Below the pieces are notes generated by a model. That model made no database searches. It saw only the letters and a list, made by a program, of their open reading frames with translations, and was not told the origin of the DNA. 64,000 bases of DNA from AC-50 sp035640455 (GTDB taxonomy: Bacteria; Actinomycetota; Thermoleophilia; Gaiellales; Gaiellaceae): contig DASQWB010000017.1 in assembly GCA_035640455.1 (NCBI GenBank), positions 1-64,000 of the forward strand, written 5' to 3'. Below are positions 36,340 through 44,080 of the stretch, one piece after another. Position numbers and translations under genes: made by a program. Numbering within the stretch: the stretch's first letter is position 1; each line of letters begins with the position of its first letter.

Positions 36340-37530
36340 GTGACGACCTTCTCGATCCGATTCCTCGGCTGCAAGGTCTCGCAGACCGATGCGCACGAGA
36401 TCCGCGAGCGCCTCCTCGCAGACGGTCACGTCGAGGACGACAGTGCCGACGTCGCCGTCGTCAATACCTGCTGCGTCACGCACGAGGCGGTGCGGAAGTC
36501 GCGCCAGGCCGTCGCCCGCGTGGCCCGCTCGCATCGGCGCGTCTTTGCGACGGGATGCGCCGCGAATCTCGCGGCAGACGCGCTCGCGGGCTTGCCGGAG
36601 AACGTCACCGTCGTGGCGCGACGGAGCGAGGACACGCCGGCCGCGGTCGCGCGTGACGTGGGTGCCGTTGGCTGCGTCGGGGGCCATGGCCGGCTCGACC
36701 GTGTCCGCGCCTTCGTCAAGGTTCAGGACGGCTGCAGCTTCTCGTGCAACTTCTGCGTCATCCCGCTCGTGCGCGGCCCCTCGCGCAGCCGTGCGGCCGC
36801 CGCCGTTCTCCGCGAGGTGCACAGACGTGTCGCGCAGGGCCACGGCGAGGTCGTGCTTACCGGGATCAACCTCGGCTGCTACCGCGACCGCAGCGCGGGC
36901 TATGACCTGGCGCGGCTCGTCCGCGAGGTCGGAGCAATTCCCGGGCTCGTCCGCCTGCGGCTCTCCTCGATCGAGGTCAACCACGTCGGCGACCGTTTGA
37001 TTCGGGCGCTGCGCGAGACACCGACGGTGTCGCAGCACCTCCACGTCCCGCTCCAGTCCGGTGACGACAAGGTCCTTCGGGACATGGCCCGCCGCTACAC
37101 GGTGGCGATGTATCTCCGGCGGCTCGCGCCGCTTCGCGAGGACTTCAATCTGACGACCGACGCGATCGTCGGCTTTCCGAGCGAGGACGAGCGGGCATTC
37201 GAGCGGACGCTCGTCACTGTCGAGGCGGCCGGCATCTCGAAGGTGCACGTCTTCCCGTACTCCCCGCGGCCGGGAACGGCGACGGCGGCGGCCGATGCCG
37301 TTCCGCCCGCGGTCAAGAAGGAGCGAAGCGCGCGGCTCCGGGCCTATTCGGACGCGGCCTGCCTGGCCAGGTGGCGGACGAAGATCGGCCGCGAGGACAC
37401 CGTCCTCGTCGACCGGCCGGGGCGTGGCTACGGCGACGACTACAGCCCGTGGCGCGTCGAAGGCACGGTCGGCTCCTTCATTCGTGTCTGCGGCGCGGCG
37501 GTGACGGAGGAGGGGATCCTCGCTGCCTGA
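36340..37530 (+). CDS. MiaB-like tRNA methylthiotransferase (MtaB type)
   Basis: A 396-residue radical-SAM methylthiotransferase. The N-terminal cluster Cys residues are in RFLGCKVSQ, VVNTCCVTHEA and FATGCAAN; the radical SAM motif is CSFSCNFCVIP near residue 135. LTGINLGCYR, LRLSSIEVNHV and HLHVPLQSGDD follow, as in MtaB, which turns t6A37 of tRNA into ms2t6A. The GTG 36340 start gives the family's first strand (FSIRFLGCK) directly. The TRAM-like end is short. MtaB is preferred over MiaB because of the GCKVSQTDAHE motif. Confidence 0.9.
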   Translation: MTTFSIRFLGCKVSQTDAHEIRERLLADGHVEDDSADVAVVNTCCVTHEAVRKSRQAVARVARSHRRVFATGCAANLAADALAGLPENVTVVARRSEDTPAAVARDVGAVGCVGGHGRLDRVRAFVKVQDGCSFSCNFCVIPLVRGPSRSRAAAAVLREVHRRVAQGHGEVVLTGINLGCYRDRSAGYDLARLVREVGAIPGLVRLRLSSIEVNHVGDRLIRALRETPTVSQHLHVPLQSGDDKVLRDMARRYTVAMYLRRLAPLREDFNLTTDAIVGFPSEDERAFERTLVTVEAAGISKVHVFPYSPRPGTATAAADAVPPAVKKERSARLRAYSDAACLARWRTKIGREDTVLVDRPGRGYGDDYSPWRVEGTVGSFIRVCGAAVTEEGILAA

Positions 37531-37852
37531 CGACTGCCTCTTCTGCCGGCTCGCGCAGGAGGGCGACCACGTCGCGAAGACCGACGGCTTCGTCGCGGTC
37601 CGCGACATCAACCCCAAGGCGGAGACGCACCTGCTCGTCCTGCCGGAGCGGCACGTCGACAGCTTCCGCGAGGTGGCGGAGTTCCCGCCCGAGGAGGTGA
37701 AGCGAATGCTGGAGTTCGTCGCGGAGACGGCGCGAGAGGTCGGGCTCTCCGACTACCGCGTCCTCGTGAACGTCGGCCAGGGCGCCGGTCAGACGATCTT
37801 CCACCTCCACTGGCATGTCCTCGGCGGCCGTGTCACGGGGATGCCGGCATGA
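37523..37852 (+). CDS. HIT-family hydrolase with CTG start
   Basis: A 109-residue histidine-triad protein, of the Hint branch of nucleoside phosphoramidate hydrolases. It opens PDDCLFCRLAQEG, the normal Hint beginning with its CxxC pair, and ends with FHLHWHVLGG, the HxHxH triad, after VNVGQGAGQTI. In this frame a stop at 37502-37504 is followed by only one possible start before DDCLFC: CTG 37523. It is preceded by a perfect AGGAGG (37508-37513) at a nine-base distance. The gene overlaps the end of the methylthiotransferase gene and ends in ATGA with the next gene. No ATG, GTG or TTG start is available, so gene finders would miss it. Confidence 0.88.
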   Translation: MPDDCLFCRLAQEGDHVAKTDGFVAVRDINPKAETHLLVLPERHVDSFREVAEFPPEEVKRMLEFVAETAREVGLSDYRVLVNVGQGAGQTIFHLHWHVLGGRVTGMPA

Positions 37853-38292
37853 GCCTGATCGAGCGGCTCGAGGGCGAGCTGCGCGACGCCATGCGGGCCC
37901 GCGACGACGAGCGGCGCGACGCGCTGCGCCTTCTCCTCTTGAGCCTCCGCGGCGCCGAGAAGGAACTCCAGCGGCCGCTCCACGACGACGAGGAGCTTCA
38001 GGTGCTGCAGCGAGAGCGCAAGCGGCGGATCGAGGCGGCGGAGGCGTTTCGGGCCGGAGGTCGGACCGAGCAGGCCGAGGCGGAGGAGGGGGAGCTGCGC
38101 GTCCTCGCCGAGTTCATGCCCGAGCAGCTCGACGAGGAGGAGCTAGAGGAGATCGTCGACAGCGCGATCGCGGAGGTCGGCGCGACGAGCATGCGCGACT
38201 TCGGCCGCGTGATGGCCGACGTGATGCCGCAGGTCTCCGGCCGGGCTGACGGCTCGGTCGTCAGCCAGCTCGTCCGCGAGAAGCTGGCCTGA
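37849..38292 (+). CDS. GatB/YqeY domain protein
   Basis: A 147-residue protein of the YqeY family, related to the tail domain of the amidotransferase subunit GatB, and thought to bind tRNA or charged-tRNA complexes. Typical parts are RDDERRDALRLLLLSLRGAE, EELQVLQRERKRRIEAAEAF, LAEFMPEQLDEEEL and DFGRVMADVMPQVSGRADG. It is complete at the family's usual length. ATG 37849 overlaps the HIT stop. Its role in this operon of RNA-modification and housekeeping genes is not known. Confidence 0.93.
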   Translation: MSLIERLEGELRDAMRARDDERRDALRLLLLSLRGAEKELQRPLHDDEELQVLQRERKRRIEAAEAFRAGGRTEQAEAEEGELRVLAEFMPEQLDEEELEEIVDSAIAEVGATSMRDFGRVMADVMPQVSGRADGSVVSQLVREKLA

Positions 38293-38482
38293 CGGAACGC
38301 CTCGACGGCGCCAGTGGGGCCGCCGGAGGGGCCATGGCTCGCGCCGAGCCGACGTTTCCCCCCAATGGGGGCGCGCGAGCCCCTACCGAAACGCTAGCCG
38401 TCGCCGGGGCAACGGCGTGTGCCGATTGCGTGCCGGAAGTGTGCGGCGGGGCTGCGGCCGCGCTCGAATGCGGCGGCGGCCC

Positions 38483-39745
38483 TCAGATGCGACGGGCGCC
38501 GACGTAGGTCCGCGCGTACCAGCCGGTGATCGACGACACCTTCACGACGTCGCCCGTGTGCGGCGCGTGGATGAACTGGTTGTTCCCGATGTAGATGCCG
38601 ACGTGGGCGAGACCGTCGAAGAAGACGAGGTCGCCCGGCTGGAGCCGGTCGCGCGACACCGCGACGCCGCGGTGGTACTGCGCGACCGTGTAGTGGGGCA
38701 GCGCGATCCCGAGCTGCGCGTAGACGTACATCACGAGACCCGAGCAGTCGAAGCCGCTCGGCGACGCGCCGCCCCAGCGGTACGGAACGCCCAGGTAGCG
38801 GGCGGCGATCGCCGCCGCTTCCGGGTGTCCGCCACCGGCGGGACCCGACGACGGCGGAGGTGGCGCAGGCGGAGGCGGGGAGGATGGAGGCGGGGAGGGC
38901 GGAGGCGGGGAGGGCGGAGGCGGGGAGGGCGGAGGCGGAGAGGAGGTCGCCGGCGGCGGAGACGGCGGCGGCGAGGCGGACGGCGGTGCGCTCGGCGGCG
39001 AGGAAGCAGACGCGGTGTGCGTCGCCGCGGCAGCAGCGCGCGCCCGAGCCCGCTCGCGCTCACGCGCGGCCGCGAGCGCCGCCAGCCGCTCACGCCGGAG
39101 CCGCGCTCGTGCCTCGGCGGCGAGCCTCCGCTCCCGGGCGCGCTCGCGCGCGCGAATCTGGACGATCTGCGCGCGGATCGACGACAGGAGCTGCCGGCGC
39201 CGCGCGAGCGCGCTCTCGATCCGCGCCCGCGTCGCCGCGAGCCGGGCGACCGTCCGCCGCTGCGCGCGCTTCGCCCGCTCGAGCCGCGCCTCGCGCCGCT
39301 CGAGGTCGGCCTTCGCGGCCGCGGCCTCGTTCGCGATCTCGTCGTCCTGGGCGGCGACCTCGCGGGCCGCGTCGAGGCGGTCGACGAGATCGCTCAAGCT
39401 CGACGCTCCGAGCAGGATGTCGAGCGCGGTCGGCTGCTCGGAGGTGTAGATCAGGACGATGCGGCGCTCGAGCCGCGCCTGCGCCCGGCGGAGCGTCCGC
39501 CGCGCGCGCACGAGCTCGGCCCGGTTTCGCCGCAGCTCGCCGCCGAGCGCGGTGAGCTGCACGCGGGCGCCGTCGTAGGCGTCGACGGTGTGGCTCAGCC
39601 CGCGGTCGATCTGCCCGATCTCGGCGAGGACGTGCGCGGCCTCGCCCTGCTTCTCGGCCACGGCCGGAGGGGACGCGGTTCCCGACGCCGTGACGGCGAG
39701 AGGCGTGGTCAGGACGAGGGCTGCGAGAAGGGATCGCGGTCGCAC
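38483..39745 (-). CDS. Secreted NlpC/P60 peptidoglycan hydrolase with coiled coil and Pro-rich linker
   Basis: A 420-residue exported endopeptidase of the RipA type. A signal peptide (RSLLAALVLTTPLAVTASG) is followed by a long coiled-coil region (residues about 30-240, rich in Ala, Arg and Glu), a proline-serine linker made of PPPPS repeats (residues about 260-300) and a C-terminal NlpC/P60 domain. The catalytic Cys is in GFDCSGLVMY, the His in AHVGIYIGNN, and the third residue is the His in IHAPHTGD. It should cut stem peptides during cell division. The GTG start at 39745 follows a leader of about 50 bases from a possible TAGGCT box (39802-39807). Confidence 0.93.
   Translation of the reverse strand: MRPRSLLAALVLTTPLAVTASGTASPPAVAEKQGEAAHVLAEIGQIDRGLSHTVDAYDGARVQLTALGGELRRNRAELVRARRTLRRAQARLERRIVLIYTSEQPTALDILLGASSLSDLVDRLDAAREVAAQDDEIANEAAAAKADLERREARLERAKRAQRRTVARLAATRARIESALARRRQLLSSIRAQIVQIRARERARERRLAAEARARLRRERLAALAAARERERARARAAAAATHTASASSPPSAPPSASPPPSPPPATSSPPPPSPPPPSPPPPSPPPSSPPPPAPPPPSSGPAGGGHPEAAAIAARYLGVPYRWGGASPSGFDCSGLVMYVYAQLGIALPHYTVAQYHRGVAVSRDRLQPGDLVFFDGLAHVGIYIGNNQFIHAPHTGDVVKVSSITGWYARTYVGARRI
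38871..38942. repeat. 15-base tandem repeat encoding the PPPPS linker
   Basis: Five units of GGAGGCGGGGAGGGC or close variants; the three central ones are identical. Each unit encodes five residues of the linker on the minus strand, so copy number changes would keep the frame and alter linker length. Confidence 0.85.
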
Positions 39746-39845
39746 GAGAGGTGGGTGCCGGACGCGGTACCGGAAGCCGCGAGCGTGAGGGTCGGTCGCC
39801 CAGCCTACTGCGCCCGCCGGGCGGGGCCAAGTCTGGACCGCCGCC

Positions 39846-39851
39846 TACACT
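39846..39851 (+). promoter_or_regulatory. -10 element TACACT before phoH
   Basis: TACACT lies six bases before GTG 39858, fixing the start of the phoH-ybeY-dgkA-era operon. Confidence 0.5.
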
Positions 39852-39857
39852 GAGGCC

Positions 39858-40817
39858 GTGCAGGAAGTTCTCTCCGTCTCGAACGACGTCGCGGCCGAGC
39901 TCGCGGGCATCTCCGACGGCGTGCTCGACGCGCTTCGCGACCGCCTCGGCTGCACGATCCTCCTCCGCGGCAACCGGCTGACGATCGAGGGCGACGACCA
40001 CAGCGTCGCCGGCGCGCGGGCGGTCATCGACGAGCTCGTCGAGCTCGTGCAGGGCGGCCACGAGATCGGGCCGAGCACGGTCGACGCGGTCGTGACCGCG
40101 CTCGACGAGGCCGAGGACGTCCGCGACATCTTCGAGGACGTCGTCTGGCGGCACCGCGGCAAGAACATCGCGCCGAAGACGGTGACGCAGAAGCGCTACG
40201 TCGACGCGATCCGCCGCTGCACGGTCACGTTCGGGATCGGCCCGGCCGGCACGGGCAAGACCTACCTGGCGATGGCCCTCGCAGTCGCCGCCCTGGCCGA
40301 GAAGCAGGTCGGCCGGATCATCCTGACGCGGCCCGCGGTCGAGGCGGGCGAGCGCCTCGGCTTCCTCCCGGGTGACATGCTCGCCAAGGTCGACCCGTAC
40401 CTGCGGCCGCTCTTCGACGCGCTCTACGACATGCTCGACGCCGACCGCCTCGCCGCCTACATGGACCGCGGCACGATCGAGGTCGCGCCGCTCGCGTTCA
40501 TGCGCGGCCGGACGCTGAACGACTCGTTCATCATCCTCGACGAGGCCCAGAACACGAGTCCCGAGCAGATGCAGATGTTCCTGACGCGGCTCGGCTTCGG
40601 GTCGAAGGTCGTGGTCACCGGGGACGTGACCCAGATCGACCTGCCGCGCGAGCAGGCCTCCGGGCTGATCCAGGTGCAGGACATCCTCGCCTCGATCGAC
40701 GGCATCGCCTTCATCCGCTTCGGGCATCAGGACGTCGTGCGGCACAAGCTCGTGCAGCGGATCGTCGAGGCCTACAAGCGGCACGCCGAGGAGACGGGGA
40801 CGCAGCGGCGTCGCTGA
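39858..40817 (+). CDS. PhoH-like ATPase
   Basis: A 319-residue protein of the PhoH/YbeZ family. An N-terminal KH-like region (NDVAAELAGISDGVLDALRD) leads to the P-loop domain with GPAGTGKTYLAMALAV (Walker A, near residue 132) and FIILDEAQNTSPEQM (Walker B). VTGDVTQIDLPREQASGL is the family hallmark. It probably helps YbeY in rRNA processing or acts as an RNA helicase; the adjacency to ybeY is conserved in bacteria. GTG 39858 fits both the leaderless box and the family start. Confidence 0.94.
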   Translation: MQEVLSVSNDVAAELAGISDGVLDALRDRLGCTILLRGNRLTIEGDDHSVAGARAVIDELVELVQGGHEIGPSTVDAVVTALDEAEDVRDIFEDVVWRHRGKNIAPKTVTQKRYVDAIRRCTVTFGIGPAGTGKTYLAMALAVAALAEKQVGRIILTRPAVEAGERLGFLPGDMLAKVDPYLRPLFDALYDMLDADRLAAYMDRGTIEVAPLAFMRGRTLNDSFIILDEAQNTSPEQMQMFLTRLGFGSKVVVTGDVTQIDLPREQASGLIQVQDILASIDGIAFIRFGHQDVVRHKLVQRIVEAYKRHAEETGTQRRR

Positions 40818-40822
40818 ACCGC

Positions 40823-41200
40823 GTGCTCGACGTCGAGGTGTCGAACGAGGCAGGTGCTCAGGTCGACGTAGGGGGCGCGGTCGAGCTCACGCGGCAGGTC
40901 CTCGCGGCCGAGGGCGTGGCGGACGGCGAGGTCGGGCTCCTCTTCGTCTCGCCGGAGCGGATCGCGGAGCTGAAGCGCGACCACCTCGGCGTCGACGAGG
41001 CGACGGACGTGCTCGCCTTCCCGATCGACGCGCGCGACGAGCTCCCGAACGGCGTGCCGCGACAGCTCGGGGACGTCGTCCTCTGCCCGCAGGTCGTCGG
41101 CAAGGCCTGGCGGGAGCCGCTCGTGCACGGGCTCCTGCATCTGCTCGGCTACGACCACGGCGAGGAGATGCGGGCGCGAGAGCGAGTGCACGCCTCGTGA
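40823..41200 (+). CDS. ybeY: Endoribonuclease YbeY
   Basis: A 125-residue zinc-dependent endoribonuclease involved in 16S rRNA 3' maturation and ribosome quality control. The metal site is HGLLHLLGYDH near residues 103-113. FVSPERIAELKRDHLGVDEA and TDVLAFPIDA are the other conserved parts. Start: GTG 40823, five bases after the phoH stop. It is slightly shorter than the usual 150 residues, mainly at the C terminus. The stop overlaps the dgkA-PAP2 start as GTGA. Confidence 0.94.
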   Translation: MLDVEVSNEAGAQVDVGGAVELTRQVLAAEGVADGEVGLLFVSPERIAELKRDHLGVDEATDVLAFPIDARDELPNGVPRQLGDVVLCPQVVGKAWREPLVHGLLHLLGYDHGEEMRARERVHAS

Positions 41201-41919
41201 GCACGCCGCGCCGCGCGCCGTCGCTCATCGAGAGCTTCAACAACGCGCTCGAGGGCGTCATCCACGTCCTCCGCACGCAGCGCAACATGCGGATCCACTT
41301 CCTCGTCGCCGTCGTCGTACTCGTCGCCGCGTTCGCCTCGAACGTGTCGCGCGAGGAGCTGATCGCGCTCTTCCTCTCGATCGCGTTCGTGCTGATCGCC
41401 GAAATGATCAACACGGCGATCGAGAGCGCCATCGACACCGCGACGACGTCGTTCGACCCGCACGCCAAGCTGGCCAAGGACATCGCCGCCGGCGCGGTCC
41501 TGATCGCGACCGTGAACGCCGTCGCCGTCGGCTACATCGTCTTCGCCCACCGGCTCTCGAAGCCAGGCGCGAGCGTGCTCGACCGCGTGCGCGACGCGCC
41601 GATCGACCTCACGGTGATCGCGCTCGTCGTGACGATCCTGATCGTGATCGGGACGAAGGCGCTGACCGGGCGGGGTACGCCGCTCCGCGGTGGGCTTCCC
41701 TCCGGCCATGCGGCGCTCGCGTTCGCGGGCTGGATGGCGGCCACGTACGTCCTCGGCGACACGCGGCACCGCTTTCTCGTCTCGAGCCTGACGTTCATCA
41801 TGGCCCTGCTCGTCGCGCAGACGCGGGTCGAGTCGGGCGTGCACTCGACGCTCGAGGTCGCCTACGGCGGCCTGATCGGCGCGATCGTCACGCTCGTGCT
41901 CTTCCAGGCCTTCACGTGA
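41197..41919 (+). CDS. Diacylglycerol/undecaprenol kinase fused to PAP2 phosphatase
   Basis: A 240-residue membrane protein with two domains. Residues about 8-125 are a DgkA-type kinase: SLIESFNNALEGVIHVLRTQ, then RNMRIHFL and AEMINTAIESAIDTAT with the catalytic Glu. Residues about 130-240 are a PAP2-type acid phosphatase: GGLPSGHAALAF and TRVESGVHSTLEVAYGGLIG, where the usual Asp of the last motif is Glu. A kinase and a phosphatase for the same lipid in one chain suggest a cycle on undecaprenol phosphates. The GTG start overlaps ybeY, and the end overlaps era. Confidence 0.88.
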   Translation: MSTPRRAPSLIESFNNALEGVIHVLRTQRNMRIHFLVAVVVLVAAFASNVSREELIALFLSIAFVLIAEMINTAIESAIDTATTSFDPHAKLAKDIAAGAVLIATVNAVAVGYIVFAHRLSKPGASVLDRVRDAPIDLTVIALVVTILIVIGTKALTGRGTPLRGGLPSGHAALAFAGWMAATYVLGDTRHRFLVSSLTFIMALLVAQTRVESGVHSTLEVAYGGLIGAIVTLVLFQAFT

Positions 41920-42776
41920 GGTCCGGCTTCGTGGCCGTCGCGGGGCGGCCGAACGTGGGCAAGTCGATGCTCGTGAACGCCCTCTGCGGCGGCAAGGTCG
42001 CGATCGTCTCCGACAAGCCGCAGACGACGCGGCGCCGCATCCTCGGCGTCGCGAGCGGCGAGGACTACCAGCTCGTGCTCGCCGACCTGCCGGGCTTCCA
42101 GCGGCCGCGCGACGCCCTCACGGAGCGCATGCAGCGAACGGTCGACGCGGCCTTCGAAGACGTGGAGGCGGTGCTCTTCGTCCTCTCGGCGCGGGAGCGC
42201 ATCGGCGCCGGCGACCGCTTCATCGCGGAGCGGGTGTTCCGGCTCGGAGTTCCGGTCGTGATCGCGCTCAACAAGGTCGACCGCCTGAAGCCCGGCCACA
42301 TCGCGTCGCAGATGCAGGCCGCGGCGCGTCTCGGCGACTTCCACGCCCTCCATCCCGTGAGCGCGAAGACGGGTGACGGCGTCGGCGCGCTGTGCGAGGA
42401 GCTCGTCTCGCTGCTACCGGAAGGCCCGCTCTACTTCCCGGATGGGGAGCGGACCGACCTTCCGCTCGAGCTCCAGCTGGCGGAGATCGTGCGCGAGAAG
42501 GCGCTCGAATTGACGCGCGAGGAGGTGCCGCACGCGGTGAGCGTCGAGGTCGAGGAGGTCGCCGACGACGTCGTCCGGGCCAACGTCTTCGTCGAGACGG
42601 AGTCGCAGAAGCAGATCGTCGTCGGCCGGGGCGGGTCGATGATCAAGGAGATCGGTGTCCGCGCGCGGCCCGAGATCGAGGCCCTGCTCGTGCGGCACGT
42701 CTTTCTCGAGCTGCACGTCAGGGTGCGGCCTCGGTGGCGGCGCGACGAGGCGATGCTCGAGCGGCTCGGGCTGTAG
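41916..42776 (+). CDS. era: GTPase Era
   Basis: A 286-residue ribosome-assembly GTPase. G1 is GRPNVGKSMLVNAL, G2 includes KPQTTRRRILG, G3 is DLPGF and G4 is NKVD. The C-terminal KH domain has the Era signature around QKQIVVGRGGSMIKEIGVRA and binds the 3' end of 16S rRNA. G3 reads DLPG where DTPG is common. GTG 41916 overlaps the preceding stop (GTGA). The usual follow-on gene recO is absent; instead a convergent operon begins. Confidence 0.96.
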   Translation: MRSGFVAVAGRPNVGKSMLVNALCGGKVAIVSDKPQTTRRRILGVASGEDYQLVLADLPGFQRPRDALTERMQRTVDAAFEDVEAVLFVLSARERIGAGDRFIAERVFRLGVPVVIALNKVDRLKPGHIASQMQAAARLGDFHALHPVSAKTGDGVGALCEELVSLLPEGPLYFPDGERTDLPLELQLAEIVREKALELTREEVPHAVSVEVEEVADDVVRANVFVETESQKQIVVGRGGSMIKEIGVRARPEIEALLVRHVFLELHVRVRPRWRRDEAMLERLGL

Positions 42777-42896
42777 GACGCCTAGACCCGGGTCGTTGGC
42801 GAGTGTCTTTTGAACCCTAATCGTCACCCGCGCGTGCGGCTTTCGACGTTAGGCTCGCAGCGGGGAGGAGGCGGGCGGCGCCGTAACCAAGGGACG

Positions 42897-43301
42897 CTAG
42901 CGCGAACGCCGAGAGCCAGCGATCACGAGCCCGACGAGCACCCCCGCCGCCACGAGCTGAAGCCACGCGGGAAGCCCGCCCGTGCGGTGCCAGCCGCGGA
43001 AGCGGTGGCTCGGGAAGAGCTTGCGGCCACCGGGCCGAGGCAGGCGGAGGACGTGCTCGAGATCCGGCGCCGAGGCCGCGGCCGCGCCGATCGTCGCGGG
43101 AGCGAGCGGGCCGCGCCGCGCCGCCACCAACAGCAGGAGCACGACGCCGCTTCGCATCTCGAAGCGACGCGACGGGATGTCGTGATGCGGAATGCGATCG
43201 CCGAGCACGTGCGCGAGGAGCCCGAGCGCGACCGCCCGGCCGCGCGAGCGAGATGCGGCGCCGACGGCGGCTCCGCTCGCGACGTGCAGGCTGACGATCA
43301 T
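42897..43301 (-). CDS. Small membrane protein, possibly a membrane metal-dependent hydrolase
   Basis: A 134-residue hydrophobic protein. The ATG at 43301 overlaps the stop of the FRG gene (ATGA). It has three to four membrane segments and polar motifs typical of the YdjM/DUF457-like membrane hydrolases: LAHVLGDRIPHHDIPSRRFE near residues 28-48, APDLEHVL and FPSHRFRGWHR. The repeated His and Asp could bind a metal at the membrane face. The family link is tentative. It is the last gene of a three-gene leftward operon with a methyltransferase and an FRG-domain protein. Confidence 0.65.
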   Translation of the reverse strand: MIVSLHVASGAAVGAASRSRGRAVALGLLAHVLGDRIPHHDIPSRRFEMRSGVVLLLLVAARRGPLAPATIGAAAASAPDLEHVLRLPRPGGRKLFPSHRFRGWHRTGGLPAWLQLVAAGVLVGLVIAGSRRSR

Positions 43302-44080
43302 CGCGGCGTGTAGTAGCGGGCGACCCAGCGCGACAGGCCGTCGAGGCCCGGGAAGAGCACCCGCTCGGTGATGTTCGCCTGGTCGAGCTTGTCGCGGATC
43401 TCCCACTTGAGCTCCGCGGGGACGACGAGCCGCCGAGCGAGGTTCGGGTGCCCCGCGAGCCAGTCGTCGGGCGAGAGCGACGGGCTCGACGCAAGGGAGA
43501 AGAGTGCGTACTGGTTCACGATCCGCTCGTCGAACGAGGGCGGCTCGACGAAGACGAGGAAGTCATCGTCCCCGAGGTCGTCGAAGCCGTCGAGATCGCG
43601 AGCCGCGCGGTCGAGCATCTCGGTGTTGAAGAGGTTCGCCCCCTCCTCCTCGAGGCACCGCCGCAGCTCGGCCGGCGTCCGCCGGTGCGCCCGGACGAAG
43701 TCGACGCACCACACCACGCCGTCGCGGTCGTACCGGTCGAGGTTCGCGGTGACGAAGTGGAGCGCGACGTACGGCGAGTACGTCCAGTCGAGCAGGCGGG
43801 TCGGCAACCCGTGGTGCTGGCCGAGGGCGAGCCAGTTCCAGACCGAGTCGACCGGCACGTCGCCGCGCGCCGCGTACTTGCGGAAGTTCCGCAGCAGGTG
43901 GCGCTCGAGCTCGTGCGGGTCGCCGCCGAGCCGGACGAGGCTCGTCGTCAGGTCGCTGTCCGCGCGAGACATGCCGCGAAAGGCGAAGTCGGAGCGGAAG
44001 CGGCCAAGCGGCTCGTGCCACGAGCCCTCGTACAGCCGCTCCTGGAGCTCGATCCAGCTCGAGACGCGGATCTCCTCCAC
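43298..44080 (-). CDS. FRG-domain protein
   Basis: A 260-residue cytoplasmic protein. The FRG domain is complete: the name-giving motif is in FAFRGMSRAD near residue 34, followed by LERHLLRNFRKYAA, the conserved WNWLALGQHHGLPTRLLDWT and PYVALHFV. The C-terminal part ends in a basic patch. FRG-domain proteins are of unknown activity and often appear in accessory or defence-like loci. GTG 44080 shares one base with the stop of the upstream methyltransferase gene, and its own stop overlaps the next gene, so this is a tightly coupled trio. Confidence 0.85.
   Translation of the reverse strand: MEEIRVSSWIELQERLYEGSWHEPLGRFRSDFAFRGMSRADSDLTTSLVRLGGDPHELERHLLRNFRKYAARGDVPVDSVWNWLALGQHHGLPTRLLDWTYSPYVALHFVTANLDRYDRDGVVWCVDFVRAHRRTPAELRRCLEEEGANLFNTEMLDRAARDLDGFDDLGDDDFLVFVEPPSFDERIVNQYALFSLASSPSLSPDDWLAGHPNLARRLVVPAELKWEIRDKLDQANITERVLFPGLDGLSRWVARYYTPR

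Noticed and set aside
38417..39853. Long open frames opposite real genes (here opposite the NlpC/P60 gene; also opposite leuS, potC and others)
   Set aside because: They are Arg/Pro/Ala-rich antisense readings that follow from high G+C at third codon positions and have no domain or start signal.
39746..39857. A c-di-AMP (ydaO) riboswitch before the NlpC/P60 gene, as found for some actinobacterial wall hydrolases
   Set aside because: The gap is about 110 bases shared by two divergent promoters and lacks the conserved motifs of that riboswitch.
42777..42896. recO or another gene after era
   Set aside because: The 120-base gap between convergent genes has no credible frame; recO is simply not here.
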